Shown here: piece by piece, positions 1-8,789 of the stretch
Layout: every line of letters starts with the position of its first letter
Position numbering within the stretch: position 1 is the first letter of the stretch
Assembly: GCA_036259475.1 (NCBI GenBank)
Contig: DATABS010000014.1
Coordinates: forward strand, 1-20,377
Origin: ZC4RG17 sp036259475
GTDB taxonomy: Bacteria > Actinomycetota > Acidimicrobiia > Spongiisociales > ZC4RG35
Direction: 5' to 3'
DNA: 20,377 nucleotides
Notes under the pieces: generated by a model
The model's database searches: none
What the model saw: only the letters and a program-made list of their open reading frames with translations
Told to the model about the DNA's origin: nothing
Program-made: the position numbers and the translations under genes

Positions 1-57
1 CGCACGCTCGGTGCGCCGGTCAAGGCTCACGTCTACGTGTTTGGGGTATGCCAATGA
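1..57 (+). CDS. possible 3' end of an upstream gene (partial)
   Basis: Frame 1 is open from the window edge to a TGA at 55-57, encoding 18 residues that end in VYVFGVCQ. The stop would sit 8 bases before the preferred rho start, and its TGA is part of the TGAGGG ribosome-binding sequence used by rho, as expected for tightly packed operon genes. The other two forward frames are also open over this short stretch, so the call rests on spacing alone. The product cannot be identified. Homoserine kinase or threonine synthase often precedes rho in actinobacteria, but nothing visible here confirms that. Confidence 0.3.
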   Translation, partial: RTLGAPVKAHVYVFGVCQ

Positions 58-65
58 GGGTTCAC

Positions 66-1643
<1,578 letters not shown>

Positions 1644-1657
1644 TCAGAGGAGCCAGC

Positions 1658-1906
1658 ATGCGAACCGAAATCCATCCCACCTACGACGAGACGCGCGTCA
1701 CGTGCTCGTGCGGGAACACCTTCACCACCCGCTCCACCCGGCCCGGCGACATGCACGTCGAGTTGTGTAACGAGTGCCATCCCTTCTTCACCGGCAAGCA
1801 GAAGCTCGTCGATACCGGAGGCCGCGTCGAGCGTTTCAAGAAGCGCTATGGATCCGACACCTTCACCAAGAAGAAGGAGAAGGCGGAGCCCGCCTCCGAG
1901 GAATGA
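1658..1906 (+). CDS. rpmE: 50S ribosomal protein bL31 (zinc-binding form)
   Basis: An 82-residue bL31 of the large ribosomal subunit. Four cysteines, C16 and C18 (CSC) and C37 and C40 (CNEC), form the zinc site that defines the C+ form, as opposed to the zinc-free paralogue induced in zinc starvation. TGNKQKLVDT-like core sequence (here TGKQKLVDTGGRVERFKKRY) is typical of the family. The Lys/Glu-rich tail after about residue 68 slightly extends the usual length of about 70. A strong AGAGGAG ribosome-binding site lies upstream. Its TGA overlaps the ATG of the next gene as ATGA, implying translational coupling. Position directly behind rho is common across bacteria. Confidence 0.96.
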   Translation: MRTEIHPTYDETRVTCSCGNTFTTRSTRPGDMHVELCNECHPFFTGKQKLVDTGGRVERFKKRYGSDTFTKKKEKAEPASEE

Positions 1907-2886
1907 CCGGCTCCGGGGCGGAGAAGAGCTCCGAGACCAAACTGGCCATCGATCCCGCCTCCACGGTGGGTGGTCAGGCAGTCATCGAAGGGGTGATGAT
2001 GCGCGCGCCGTCCGGCTGGGCGGTGGCGGTGCGTCGCCCCGACGGGGTGATCGAGGCTCTCCGCAAGGAACTACCCCGACTCTCGACCCGATCGCTGGCT
2101 GCCCGCATCCCTTTCGTTCGAGGCATCATGGTTCTCGGGGAGTCGCTCAGCCTGGGCTTTCGCGCCCTCTCGTGGTCGGCACAGAAGGCGGTCGACGAGG
2201 AAGAGGAAGAGCCCCTGACCAACCGTCAGATCGCCGTTTCGATGACGGTCGCCCTGGCCTTCTTTCTCGCCATCTTCATCCTGGTCCCCGCATTCATCGC
2301 CCGATTCACCTCGGGCGAGTCGGCGCTGTGGTTCAACGTCATCGAGGGTGCGGTGCGCCTCGCTCTCTTCGTGGGCTATATCTGGGCGATCGGCCGGTCT
2401 AAGGAGATCGCCCGGGTCTTCGAGTTCCACGGCGCCGAGCACATGACGATCCATGCCTATGAAGCGGGCGAACCCCTCACCATCGACTCGGTCGCCAGGT
2501 ATCAGCCAGAGCATCCCCGTTGTGGGACCAGCTTCCTGCTGATCGTCATCCTGGGCTCGATCGTCCTGTTCTCGCTGTTCCATCAGCCCGGCATCCTGTG
2601 GATCGTGGGGAGCCGGATCCTCGGCATCCCTATCATTGCCGGGCTGGCATACGAGCTCCTTCGCTTCTCCGGACTCGGAAGCGCCACGTGGCTGGCCCGG
2701 ACTCTGGCCGCTCCCGGACTGTGGCTGCAGAAGCTGACCACAAACCGACCCGCCCCCGACCAGATCGAGGTGGCGATCGCCTCCATGATCACCGCCCTCG
2801 ACGACGACCGGGTGGCGAGCGTGCTCAGCCGGGGATCGGTTCCCGAATCGGCCCTGACAGCGCGCCGGGGTGCTCTGGCCGGCTGA
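1903..2886 (+). CDS. DUF1385 family membrane protein (YqhQ-like)
   Basis: A 327-residue integral membrane protein of the DUF1385/COG3872 family, whose biochemical role is not established; it has been described only as a predicted metal-dependent enzyme. Visible landmarks are the N-terminal GGQAVIEGVMMR motif (23-34), the conserved FHGAEH (175-180) and HPRCGTS (204-210), both with candidate metal ligands, and four hydrophobic segments at about 112-134, 143-163, 210-226 and 231-251. An acidic EEEEE run precedes the first segment. The ATG at 1903 is chosen because it forms an ATGA overlap with rpmE; an in-frame ATG further upstream would lie deep inside rpmE. Its TGA overlaps the prfA ATG by one base. 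In several phyla the family sits next to prfA/rpmE, suggesting a link to translation or envelope housekeeping, which is inference. Confidence 0.9.
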   Translation: MTGSGAEKSSETKLAIDPASTVGGQAVIEGVMMRAPSGWAVAVRRPDGVIEALRKELPRLSTRSLAARIPFVRGIMVLGESLSLGFRALSWSAQKAVDEEEEEPLTNRQIAVSMTVALAFFLAIFILVPAFIARFTSGESALWFNVIEGAVRLALFVGYIWAIGRSKEIARVFEFHGAEHMTIHAYEAGEPLTIDSVARYQPEHPRCGTSFLLIVILGSIVLFSLFHQPGILWIVGSRILGIPIIAGLAYELLRFSGLGSATWLARTLAAPGLWLQKLTTNRPAPDQIEVAIASMITALDDDRVASVLSRGSVPESALTARRGALAG

Positions 2887-3956
2887 TGGACCAGAGCCTG
2901 GCCGCACGCCTCGGTGAGGTGGAAGAGGCCTATCGGGCTGTGGAAGCCGACCTGGCCGACCCCGACGTGATCGCCGTGCCGGCGCGTCTCGCCGAGCTGG
3001 GTAAGCGCCATTCCGAGCTCGCTCCGATCGTCCAGCTGCTGGACCGATGGCGCCGGGCCACCACCGACCGCGACGAGGCGCTGGAACTCGCCGCCGCCGA
3101 TCCCGAGATGTCGGTCGAGCTGCGACGCATGGCGGACGAGCGAGCCAAGGACGCCGAGCTGCTGGAAGCCGAACTCCGCAAGGCGATGGTGCCGAAGGAC
3201 CCCAACGACGACAAAGACGTCATCGTCGAGGTCAGGGCAGCGGCCGGAGGGGACGAAGCCGCCATCTGGGCCGGCGACCTCCTGCGAATGTACGACAAGT
3301 ACGCCGACTCGCACGGCTTTCGCCTGGAGCCACTGGAAACCTCGCCGTCCGAGGCGGGCGGGTACAACCGGGTGACGTTCGCCGTGAAGGGCCGGGGGGC
3401 GTACTCGCGTTTCAAGTACGAGGCGGGGGTCCATCGCGTGCAGCGGGTTCCGCGGACGGAGTCTCAGGGCCGGGTCCACACTTCGACGGCGACCGTGGCA
3501 GTCCTTCCCGAGGCGGATGAGGTGGAGGTGGTGATCGACCCGTCCGAGGTCAAGGTCGACGTCTTCCGTTCCCAGGGTCCCGGAGGTCAGTCGGTCAACA
3601 CCACCGACTCCGCCGTGCGCCTCACCCACGCGCCCTCGGGTCTGGTCGTGTCCGTCCAGGACGAGAAGAGCCAGCTACAGAACAAGGAGAAGGCGTTCCG
3701 CATCCTCCGCGCCCGGTTGCTGGCGATCCGCCAGGCAGAACACGACGCCGAGGTGGCCGGTGCGCGCCGATCCCAGGTGGGGACCGGGGAGCGATCCGAG
3801 AAGATCCGCACCTACAACTACAAGGACAATCGGGTCACCGATCATCGCATCGGACTCACCCTCAAGCGGCTCGATTCGGTCCTGGAAGGTGACCTGGACC
3901 AGCTCGTCGACGCCCTCACCTCGGACGACCAGGCCGAACGACTCGCCTCAGGCTGA
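2886..3956 (+). CDS. prfA: peptide chain release factor 1
   Basis: RF1 recognises UAA and UAG in the ribosomal A site and triggers peptide release. The 356-residue product matches the usual length of about 360. The stop-codon-reading tripeptide of the PxT class appears as P189-R-T191 in VPRTESQGR, which identifies RF1 rather than RF2 (SPF). The catalytic GGQ is at 233-235 within SQGPGGQSVNTTDSAVR, and its Gln is the methylation target of PrmC, encoded about 3 kb downstream. The ATG at 2886 overlaps the preceding stop (TGATG). The final 9 bases overlap the convergent glycosyltransferase gene, and no terminator separates them. Confidence 0.97.
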   Translation: MDQSLAARLGEVEEAYRAVEADLADPDVIAVPARLAELGKRHSELAPIVQLLDRWRRATTDRDEALELAAADPEMSVELRRMADERAKDAELLEAELRKAMVPKDPNDDKDVIVEVRAAAGGDEAAIWAGDLLRMYDKYADSHGFRLEPLETSPSEAGGYNRVTFAVKGRGAYSRFKYEAGVHRVQRVPRTESQGRVHTSTATVAVLPEADEVEVVIDPSEVKVDVFRSQGPGGQSVNTTDSAVRLTHAPSGLVVSVQDEKSQLQNKEKAFRILRARLLAIRQAEHDAEVAGARRSQVGTGERSEKIRTYNYKDNRVTDHRIGLTLKRLDSVLEGDLDQLVDALTSDDQAERLASG

Positions 3957-5354
3957 CTTGGCCAACTGCGCTACGCCTCGTCGTTCCATGTCGCCCCACG
4001 TCTTGGTGGACGCACCACCGAACAAGGCGCGGATCCTCCACCAGACGGTGATCTGGCGGATTCCCAGGTTCTCCACGAATACGATCGTGAGCAGCTTCAA
4101 CGTTTCTCGAGGATCGTTGAAGTGGCCGAAACGTTCGTCAAGCAACAAGGCGACCAGGGACGTGACGGAGCCTGCCAGCAAGGCCATGACGAAGAAGGCT
4201 CCTACGGTGACGGGCGACACGGAGCCGGTAACCATGGCGAGAGGAATCAGGAACCAGCCGAGGAACTCGATGATCGGGGCCAGGTACTCGAACAAAACCA
4301 TCATCGGCCACGCCAGCATCCCTACCGTCCCGTGGCGCGGGTTGAAGAAGCTGGAGCGGAAGTCATGCACCGCTGTCATCAGTCCCCGATGCCAACGGAT
4401 CCGCTGGCGGCGAAGGATTTTCCGGGTGGGCGGTACTTCGGTCCAGACAACGGCGGCCGGAGAGTAGACGAGCCGGTAATCCGAGTTCGTATCGCTCAGA
4501 TAGCGGTGGACTCGCATAGTCATGTCCAGGTCCTCGCCGAAGTGCCCTGAGGTGTACCCGCCAACCTCGACTACCACGTCGCGGCTGTAGACGCCGAAGG
4601 CTCCCGAGAGGTTCGGCAGGCAATTGATAGCGGACCAAGCCGGTCGGCTGGCGACGAAGGCCCGAACGTATTCGAGGAGCTGGTACCTCTCGATGAGGCT
4701 TTCGGGCACGGCTGCTTCCACGACATGACCGTGGATCATGCGGCAACCGTTGAGGGGACGGATGTTGCCGCCTACTCCCACCGTGCGCTTGCGATCCTCC
4801 GCCACCAGCCGCATCGCTTGGGCCAGCGCCGAGCCGTCGAGGATCACGTCCGCGTCGGTGGCGAGGATGTAGGGATAGCGAGAGGCGTTGATGGCGGCAT
4901 TGAGGGCATCGGCGCGGCCGCCGTTCACCTTGTCGACAACCGTGAGGGGTATGGGAAGTCGGGTTTTGTAGATCTGACGCACCTGAGCGGTGGGGATGCT
5001 GGCGCGCACCGGGTAGGGCACGGGATGCATTTCGAATTCGGATATCAGCTTTTCCAGCGTGTCGTCGGTGCTGCCGTCGTTGGCGACGACGATCTCGAAG
5101 CGCGGGTATGACACCATCGACATCGAACGGATCGATTCCAAGATCCCGGCCGACTCGTTGTAGGCGGGAACGACGATGGACACGGGAGGAGCGAGGTCCG
5201 AGGTGAGCATGTCTTCAACTCGGCCGAACGTCGCCTGGCGCCTGTCGCGGTGGAGCGCGACGGCCGAGCCGATCGCAAGGAGGAGCAGGATGGTCTGGAG
5301 GGCAACGAAGTAGATCCACACCAGAGCCGAGAAGCCGGATAGGAAAGTCGTCAT
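3948..5354 (-). CDS. membrane family 2 glycosyltransferase, processive type
   Basis: A 468-residue inverting GT2 enzyme of the cellulose/hyaluronan/poly-GlcNAc synthase type, expected to polymerise a sugar from a nucleotide-sugar donor at the inner membrane. An N-terminal membrane helix (8-34) leads into the GT-A domain: PAYNE (63-67), NDGSTDD (92-98, nucleotide binding), ATDAD (165-169, metal-binding DxD), FGEDLD (272-277, GED with the catalytic Asp) and QRIRW (317-321, the QxxRW acceptor/product motif of processive synthases). Three hydrophobic blocks follow (about 344-375, 380-405, 421-444), and the protein ends in the family-typical TWGDMERRG. The start forms an ATGA overlap with the upstream HEAT gene, so the two are probably coupled; no independent ribosome-binding site is visible. 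No PilZ domain is present. The polymer made cannot be told from sequence. GC content is lower than the neighbours. Confidence 0.92.
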   Translation of the reverse strand: MTTFLSGFSALVWIYFVALQTILLLLAIGSAVALHRDRRQATFGRVEDMLTSDLAPPVSIVVPAYNESAGILESIRSMSMVSYPRFEIVVANDGSTDDTLEKLISEFEMHPVPYPVRASIPTAQVRQIYKTRLPIPLTVVDKVNGGRADALNAAINASRYPYILATDADVILDGSALAQAMRLVAEDRKRTVGVGGNIRPLNGCRMIHGHVVEAAVPESLIERYQLLEYVRAFVASRPAWSAINCLPNLSGAFGVYSRDVVVEVGGYTSGHFGEDLDMTMRVHRYLSDTNSDYRLVYSPAAVVWTEVPPTRKILRRQRIRWHRGLMTAVHDFRSSFFNPRHGTVGMLAWPMMVLFEYLAPIIEFLGWFLIPLAMVTGSVSPVTVGAFFVMALLAGSVTSLVALLLDERFGHFNDPRETLKLLTIVFVENLGIRQITVWWRIRALFGGASTKTWGDMERRGVAQLAKSA

Positions 5355-6478
5355 GAGGAAGAGGCGACGTCAGCCAGCTGATGGTCCCGGGCCGTGGCTG
5401 ATCCCGACCGTACCCGGTCCACTGCCACTGCCAGGACACCGGCGACCGTGAGCTGGTTCAACGCGGCGTCGGCGGCGTAAGGGTCGGGTCCCCGCACTGC
5501 CGCTAGCAGATGGTCGTCTCCCCCCGGAATGGATGACAGGGCGCTGGCCGCGTTCTGGCGTACCCACCATGACGGATCGTAGAGAAGGGCCGAGATCGGC
5601 CGGCCGAGACGCGGTTCGGCCATCGCCCCTAGCGCAACGACGGCCCGGGCCCGTACACGCCATTCCCGGTCGTCTAGTGCGTCGAGCAGGGCCTCAATCG
5701 ACTCCGTTCCTCCGGTCTGTTCCAGGGACGAGGCTGCCGCCACCTTCCAAGCGGCACGGTCGGACCGCAACAACGCCAGAAGGGTCGCTTCGGCCGTCGG
5801 ATCACCGATCAGGCCGAGTACTCGGGCTGCCAGTGCTACTACCTCCTCTGCCGGATCCTGGTCCTGCAGCTGACTGTTGATCCATTCCTGGATAGCTGGC
5901 ACGCCGTCGCTTCCCATGTCAACGAGCGCGTCGGCAAGTCGCGCTGCTTCCCACGGTCTGGCCCTAGTTGCCAGCTCGAGCATGAATGGGATCGATTGCG
6001 TGTCGTTCAATCGGGCCAGCCCCCGAATCGCATGAATTCTGACGTGGGCGTCGCCGTCGGCGAGCAACGCGCGAAGGTGATTGATTTGAGCCGGAGTCGC
6101 CAGGTCGACCAGGCAGCCGAGCGCACGGAGCCGAGCGCTCTTGGGAAACCTTCGGCGGGTTCGCGCCACCAGAATCGGCGGAATCCCTGCTGCGGTGGCG
6201 AGCTCGTCGACGAAGCGGCGCTCCTTGCCGGTGAGCAACAGCCGGTAGTCCGCCAGGGCATCATGGAATAGAGGATCGCGGGCCCACCCTGATGGAAGTC
6301 GGGTTGGGAGGATTCCGCGGCTGACCAACTCTCCGATAGAGGCGACGTAATGGGCGGAACGGACCCCAGACACGCGCAAGGCCTGCCGATGGACAAACTT
6401 GGCGACGAGGAGGACGAGGGTCAGGCCGGCGGACGCGATTGCCATTCCGGCGAGTAGCGCATTGGGGGACGGGTTCAC
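5351..6478 (-). CDS. membrane-anchored HEAT-repeat protein
   Basis: A 375-residue protein with one N-terminal hydrophobic helix (about 7-29) and a cytoplasmic-type all-helical solenoid. From about residue 115 to 350, helix pairs recur with the HEAT/PBS-lyase pattern, for example DGDAHVRIHAIRGLARL, DREWRVRARAVVALGAM and DPSWWVRQNAASALSSI; I count about six units. Such repeats bind partner proteins; no catalytic motif is visible. The start is GTG (6476-6478) without a clear ribosome-binding site. Its stop overlaps the glycosyltransferase start (ATGA), and the receiver gene lies 37 bases upstream, so the three genes appear to form one operon. My inference is that it is a scaffold or regulatory subunit of the glycosyltransferase, perhaps linking it to the receiver protein. 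Confidence 0.85.
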   Translation of the reverse strand: MNPSPNALLAGMAIASAGLTLVLLVAKFVHRQALRVSGVRSAHYVASIGELVSRGILPTRLPSGWARDPLFHDALADYRLLLTGKERRFVDELATAAGIPPILVARTRRRFPKSARLRALGCLVDLATPAQINHLRALLADGDAHVRIHAIRGLARLNDTQSIPFMLELATRARPWEAARLADALVDMGSDGVPAIQEWINSQLQDQDPAEEVVALAARVLGLIGDPTAEATLLALLRSDRAAWKVAAASSLEQTGGTESIEALLDALDDREWRVRARAVVALGAMAEPRLGRPISALLYDPSWWVRQNAASALSSIPGGDDHLLAAVRGPDPYAADAALNQLTVAGVLAVAVDRVRSGSATARDHQLADVASSS

Positions 6479-6515
6479 CGCTGATGTATCGGCCCGAAAG
6501 GGCGAGGGTTGAGGT

Positions 6516-6875
6516 TCAGCCCTTGAGGCGGGCGGCGATCCGCGCCTTCAATTCCGGCACGCTGAACGGCTTGCGGACGTAGTCCATCGCCCCCAGCTCG
6601 AGAGATCGCACGACCGTGATGTCGTCGTCTACCGCCGACAGCAAGATGACGGGGAAATCGTGACCTTCCTTGCGCCACCGGTGCAACACGTCGAGGCCCA
6701 ACATCCCCGGCATCAGCTGGTCGAGGATCGCGAGGTCGAATTCCTCGGCGACGCCGGTGTCGTAGGCGGTGGCGCCGTCGGATGCCTCCACCACGTCATG
6801 GCCGTCGGCTTCGAGATGGCGACGGACGAGAAGACGGACGGTCGGGGAGTCGTCGGCGACCAAGATGCGGGCCAT
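6516..6875 (-). CDS. stand-alone response-regulator receiver protein (CheY-like)
   Basis: A 119-residue single receiver domain with no output domain. The phospho-acceptor site is intact: acidic pair D8-D9 (VADDS), phosphorylated D52 in LDQLMPGM, hydroxyl residue S80 in ILLSA, and K102 in VRKPF. It therefore signals by protein contact rather than by binding DNA. The ATG at 6875 is chosen because the product starts exactly where receiver domains start; an in-frame ATG at 6896 would add seven residues. Neither has a good ribosome-binding site. No histidine kinase is encoded in the window. As the first gene of the receiver - HEAT - glycosyltransferase cassette, it may switch polymer synthesis on or off, which is inference. 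Confidence 0.93.
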   Translation of the reverse strand: MARILVADDSPTVRLLVRRHLEADGHDVVEASDGATAYDTGVAEEFDLAILDQLMPGMLGLDVLHRWRKEGHDFPVILLSAVDDDITVVRSLELGAMDYVRKPFSVPELKARIAARLKG

Positions 6876-6902
6876 CGGCCCATATTCTGGCAGCATTTGG
6901 GC
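6869..6902. promoter_or_regulatory. very short divergent start region between receiver gene and prmC
   Basis: Only 27 bases separate the two divergent start codons (6875 minus, 6903 plus). A perfect inverted repeat GGGCC-ATC-GGCCC (6869-6881) covers the receiver start codon, and a -10-like TATTCT (6883-6888, TAnnnT pattern) could serve prmC with a leader of only a few bases. No convincing -35 boxes are visible, so this assignment is tentative. Confidence 0.35.
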
Positions 6903-7637
6903 GTGGAAGATCTGCTTTCTCTCCTGCCGGCCCACGAGCGGCGCCGCCTCCAGGCCGCGGAGGGCGACTCTCAGGAACTGGCTCGCCGCCGTCTCGAAGG
7001 TGAGCCGCTCCAGTATCTCGAGGGCACCGCGGCGTTCACCGACTTCGACGTGATCGTCGACCCGCGGGTGCTGATTCCGCGGCCTGAGACCGAGGGCCTC
7101 TTCGAATTGGCCGTTCGGGTGGCGGGCGACCCGCGGACGATCGTCGATATCGGCTGCGGTTCCGGGGTGCTGGCGATCGCACTGGCCCGCCGGTTCCCCC
7201 GGGCGGAAGTACACGGGGTCGACATCTCGGAGGAGGCGATCTCCTTGGCGCGTGCAAATGCGGCAAGACTCGGGGTGACCGTCGACCTCCACGTGGGTGA
7301 TCTGTTCGACCCCCTCGCACCGCGTTTGCGGGGGGCAATCGACCTTCTCGTCTCGAACCCCCCTTACGTCTCGGAGAGCGAATGGGCCGATCTGCCCGCC
7401 GATGTCCGTCGGGAGCCGCAGCTCGCCCTGGTGGCGGGTCCGCGGGGAACCGAGGTGTTGGAGCGGATCGCCGCCGGCGCCGGGGGCTGGATGGCTCCGG
7501 CAGGGGTGGTGGTGTGTGAGATGGGCGAGACTCAGTCGGGCGAGGTGGGCGAGGCGTTCGCGGCCCTGGGCGACGCCGAGATCCATCTGGACCTTTCGGG
7601 TCGTCGGCGATACGTCAGCGTGAGGGCGACGCCGTGA
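6903..7637 (+). CDS. prmC: release factor glutamine methyltransferase PrmC
   Basis: S-adenosylmethionine-dependent enzyme that N5-methylates the GGQ glutamine of RF1 and RF2. The C-terminal Rossmann methyltransferase has IPRPETE (58-64), the SAM loop DIGCGSG (82-88), VDISEEA (106-112) and the catalytic NPPY (152-155). The most likely start is GTG 6903 (244 residues); TTG 6897 is the other in-frame possibility. Further upstream the frame runs through the divergent receiver gene. The product is shorter than the usual 270-290 residues because the N-terminal helical domain that docks the release factor is reduced to about 45 residues. Its stop forms a GTGA overlap with tsaC. The family usually lies directly after prfA; here a minus-strand cassette intervenes. 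Confidence 0.92.
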   Translation: MEDLLSLLPAHERRRLQAAEGDSQELARRRLEGEPLQYLEGTAAFTDFDVIVDPRVLIPRPETEGLFELAVRVAGDPRTIVDIGCGSGVLAIALARRFPRAEVHGVDISEEAISLARANAARLGVTVDLHVGDLFDPLAPRLRGAIDLLVSNPPYVSESEWADLPADVRREPQLALVAGPRGTEVLERIAAGAGGWMAPAGVVVCEMGETQSGEVGEAFAALGDAEIHLDLSGRRRYVSVRATP

Positions 7638-8203
7638 CTGGGCTGGATGAGGCCGTCGCCGCCCTCGAACGAGGTCAGGTCGTCGGAGTTCCCACCGACA
7701 CCGTCTATGGGCTGGCGGTCGACCCGTGGAATGAGGGGGCGGTGGGTGCTCTGTACGAGCTCAAGGGACGCCCTCACAACAAGCCGATCGGGCTACTCGC
7801 TGCGTCGGCGGAACAGGCCGCCCAAGTAGGTCGGCTGGATGTCGCCGGTTCGTTGCTCGAGCACTGGCCCGGCGCGTTGACCCTGGTGGTGCGGACCAGT
7901 GTCGTAGTGCCGAGCTGGGTCGGGGACTCGGCCGTCGGGACGGTGGGAATTCGGGTCCCGGACCACGCCCTCCTCCAGGAGCTGCTGGGCCGGAGCGGAC
8001 CGTTGGCGGTGACTTCGGCCAACCTGGCGGGCGAGCCCGAGGCTCTCGATGACGAATCCGCCCGGGAGATCTTCGGTGACCGAGTGGCCGTTTACGTCGA
8101 GGGCAAGAGCGTGGGGGCAACGCCCTCCACGGTGGTCGACATCTCCCGGGGAGAGGTGAGGCTGCTGCGTGCCGGTCCCGTGGTCATCGACGAAGGCGCT
8201 TGA
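7634..8203 (+). CDS. tsaC: L-threonylcarbamoyladenylate synthase (TsaC/YrdC/Sua5 family)
   Basis: Makes threonylcarbamoyl-AMP from threonine, bicarbonate and ATP, the first step of t6A formation at position 37 of ANN-decoding tRNAs. The 189-residue protein is a single YrdC domain without the Sua5 C-terminal domain. Family motifs: PTDTVYGLAVD (20-30), LKGRPHNKPIG (43-53), WPGALTLVV (78-86), the IRVPDH block (106-111), TSAN (127-130) and STVVD (165-169). It starts with GTG at 7634 overlapping the prmC stop (GTGA), so it is probably translationally coupled. Its last 20 bases overlap the convergent hypothetical gene. Co-location with prfA/prmC is typical for this gene. Confidence 0.94.
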   Translation: MTGLDEAVAALERGQVVGVPTDTVYGLAVDPWNEGAVGALYELKGRPHNKPIGLLAASAEQAAQVGRLDVAGSLLEHWPGALTLVVRTSVVVPSWVGDSAVGTVGIRVPDHALLQELLGRSGPLAVTSANLAGEPEALDDESAREIFGDRVAVYVEGKSVGATPSTVVDISRGEVRLLRAGPVVIDEGA

Positions 8204-8777
8204 GGTCCACCGGCGCCACCCTGATCGGTTCGGCCACGGCATTTCCTTCGACGAGATCCGACCCTCGCGCCTCCGCCTGGGCGAGGTGGTCTGGCGACGA
8301 CAGGCCGGTGGCGATGAGGAGCTTGCCCGAGCACTGAGAGTCGACGGCAAACGGTGGTGTGATCACCAGGACATCGAATTCGCCGACTCGACGAATTCGG
8401 TGGCCCGTCACCGCCACGCGCATGCCGAGCCCCTGCAACATGAGGCGGGCGCCGGTCACCTCCTCGAGCCGACGGCCGACGCGCGCTTGGGTGAGCGCCG
8501 GCAACAGGCGCTCGCGGCCGGTATCACGGATGAGCCGCTCGAACGACGGGTCGTAGACGCTGGCGATAGCCAATTCCGCCACCAGGAAGGCTTCAGGGGC
8601 GAGGACCTGGAGCGCCTGGAGCGTCCAGCGGAGGACGGACACCGGCTCGGAGGCATCGCCTGACTGAGTTGGGAACCGGGCGATGTAGCCGAGGGGGACG
8701 CCGCTCGCTGGTGGTACGAGGGGCCGGAGCAGCACGGCATCCGGAGAGGCCGCCCGACGCGCCAGGCCGAGGCGCAT
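8184..8777 (-). CDS. hypothetical protein, unrecognised
   Basis: A 197-residue protein that I cannot assign to a family. It fills the gap between tsaC and the glyA upstream region, and its amino-acid composition looks coding: hydrophobic stretches alternate with charged ones, whereas the opposing frame is an Arg/His/Gln-rich artefact. There is no signal peptide or clear membrane helix. A mixed alpha/beta character is suggested by LQVLAPEAFLVAELAIASVY (helical), MRVAVTGHRI and FDVLVITPPF (strand-like), with a basic C-terminus (VDLKRLRR). Only CTG codons, not ATG or GTG, occur between the upstream stop and the ATG at 8777, so the start is fairly firm, but no good ribosome-binding site is seen. 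Two copies of GGTCAGGGTC lie just upstream of its start. Confidence 0.7.
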   Translation of the reverse strand: MRLGLARRAASPDAVLLRPLVPPASGVPLGYIARFPTQSGDASEPVSVLRWTLQALQVLAPEAFLVAELAIASVYDPSFERLIRDTGRERLLPALTQARVGRRLEEVTGARLMLQGLGMRVAVTGHRIRRVGEFDVLVITPPFAVDSQCSGKLLIATGLSSPDHLAQAEARGSDLVEGNAVAEPIRVAPVDLKRLRR

Positions 8778-8789
8778 CCGGTAGGGAGG

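Noticed and set aside
48..65. Rho start at ATG 48 or 54
   Set aside because: These lack a ribosome-binding site, whereas TGAGGG is ideally spaced for ATG 66 and the product then begins with the Rho_N domain.
6492..6503. GCCC-GAAA-GGGC hairpin between the receiver and HEAT genes
   Set aside because: A four-base stem with no T tract on the transcribed (minus) strand is too weak to call a terminator.
8169..8663. Plus-strand open frame opposite the hypothetical protein
   Set aside because: Its translation is rich in Arg, His, Gln and Glu with no hydrophobic core pattern; the minus-strand frame looks more like a folded protein.
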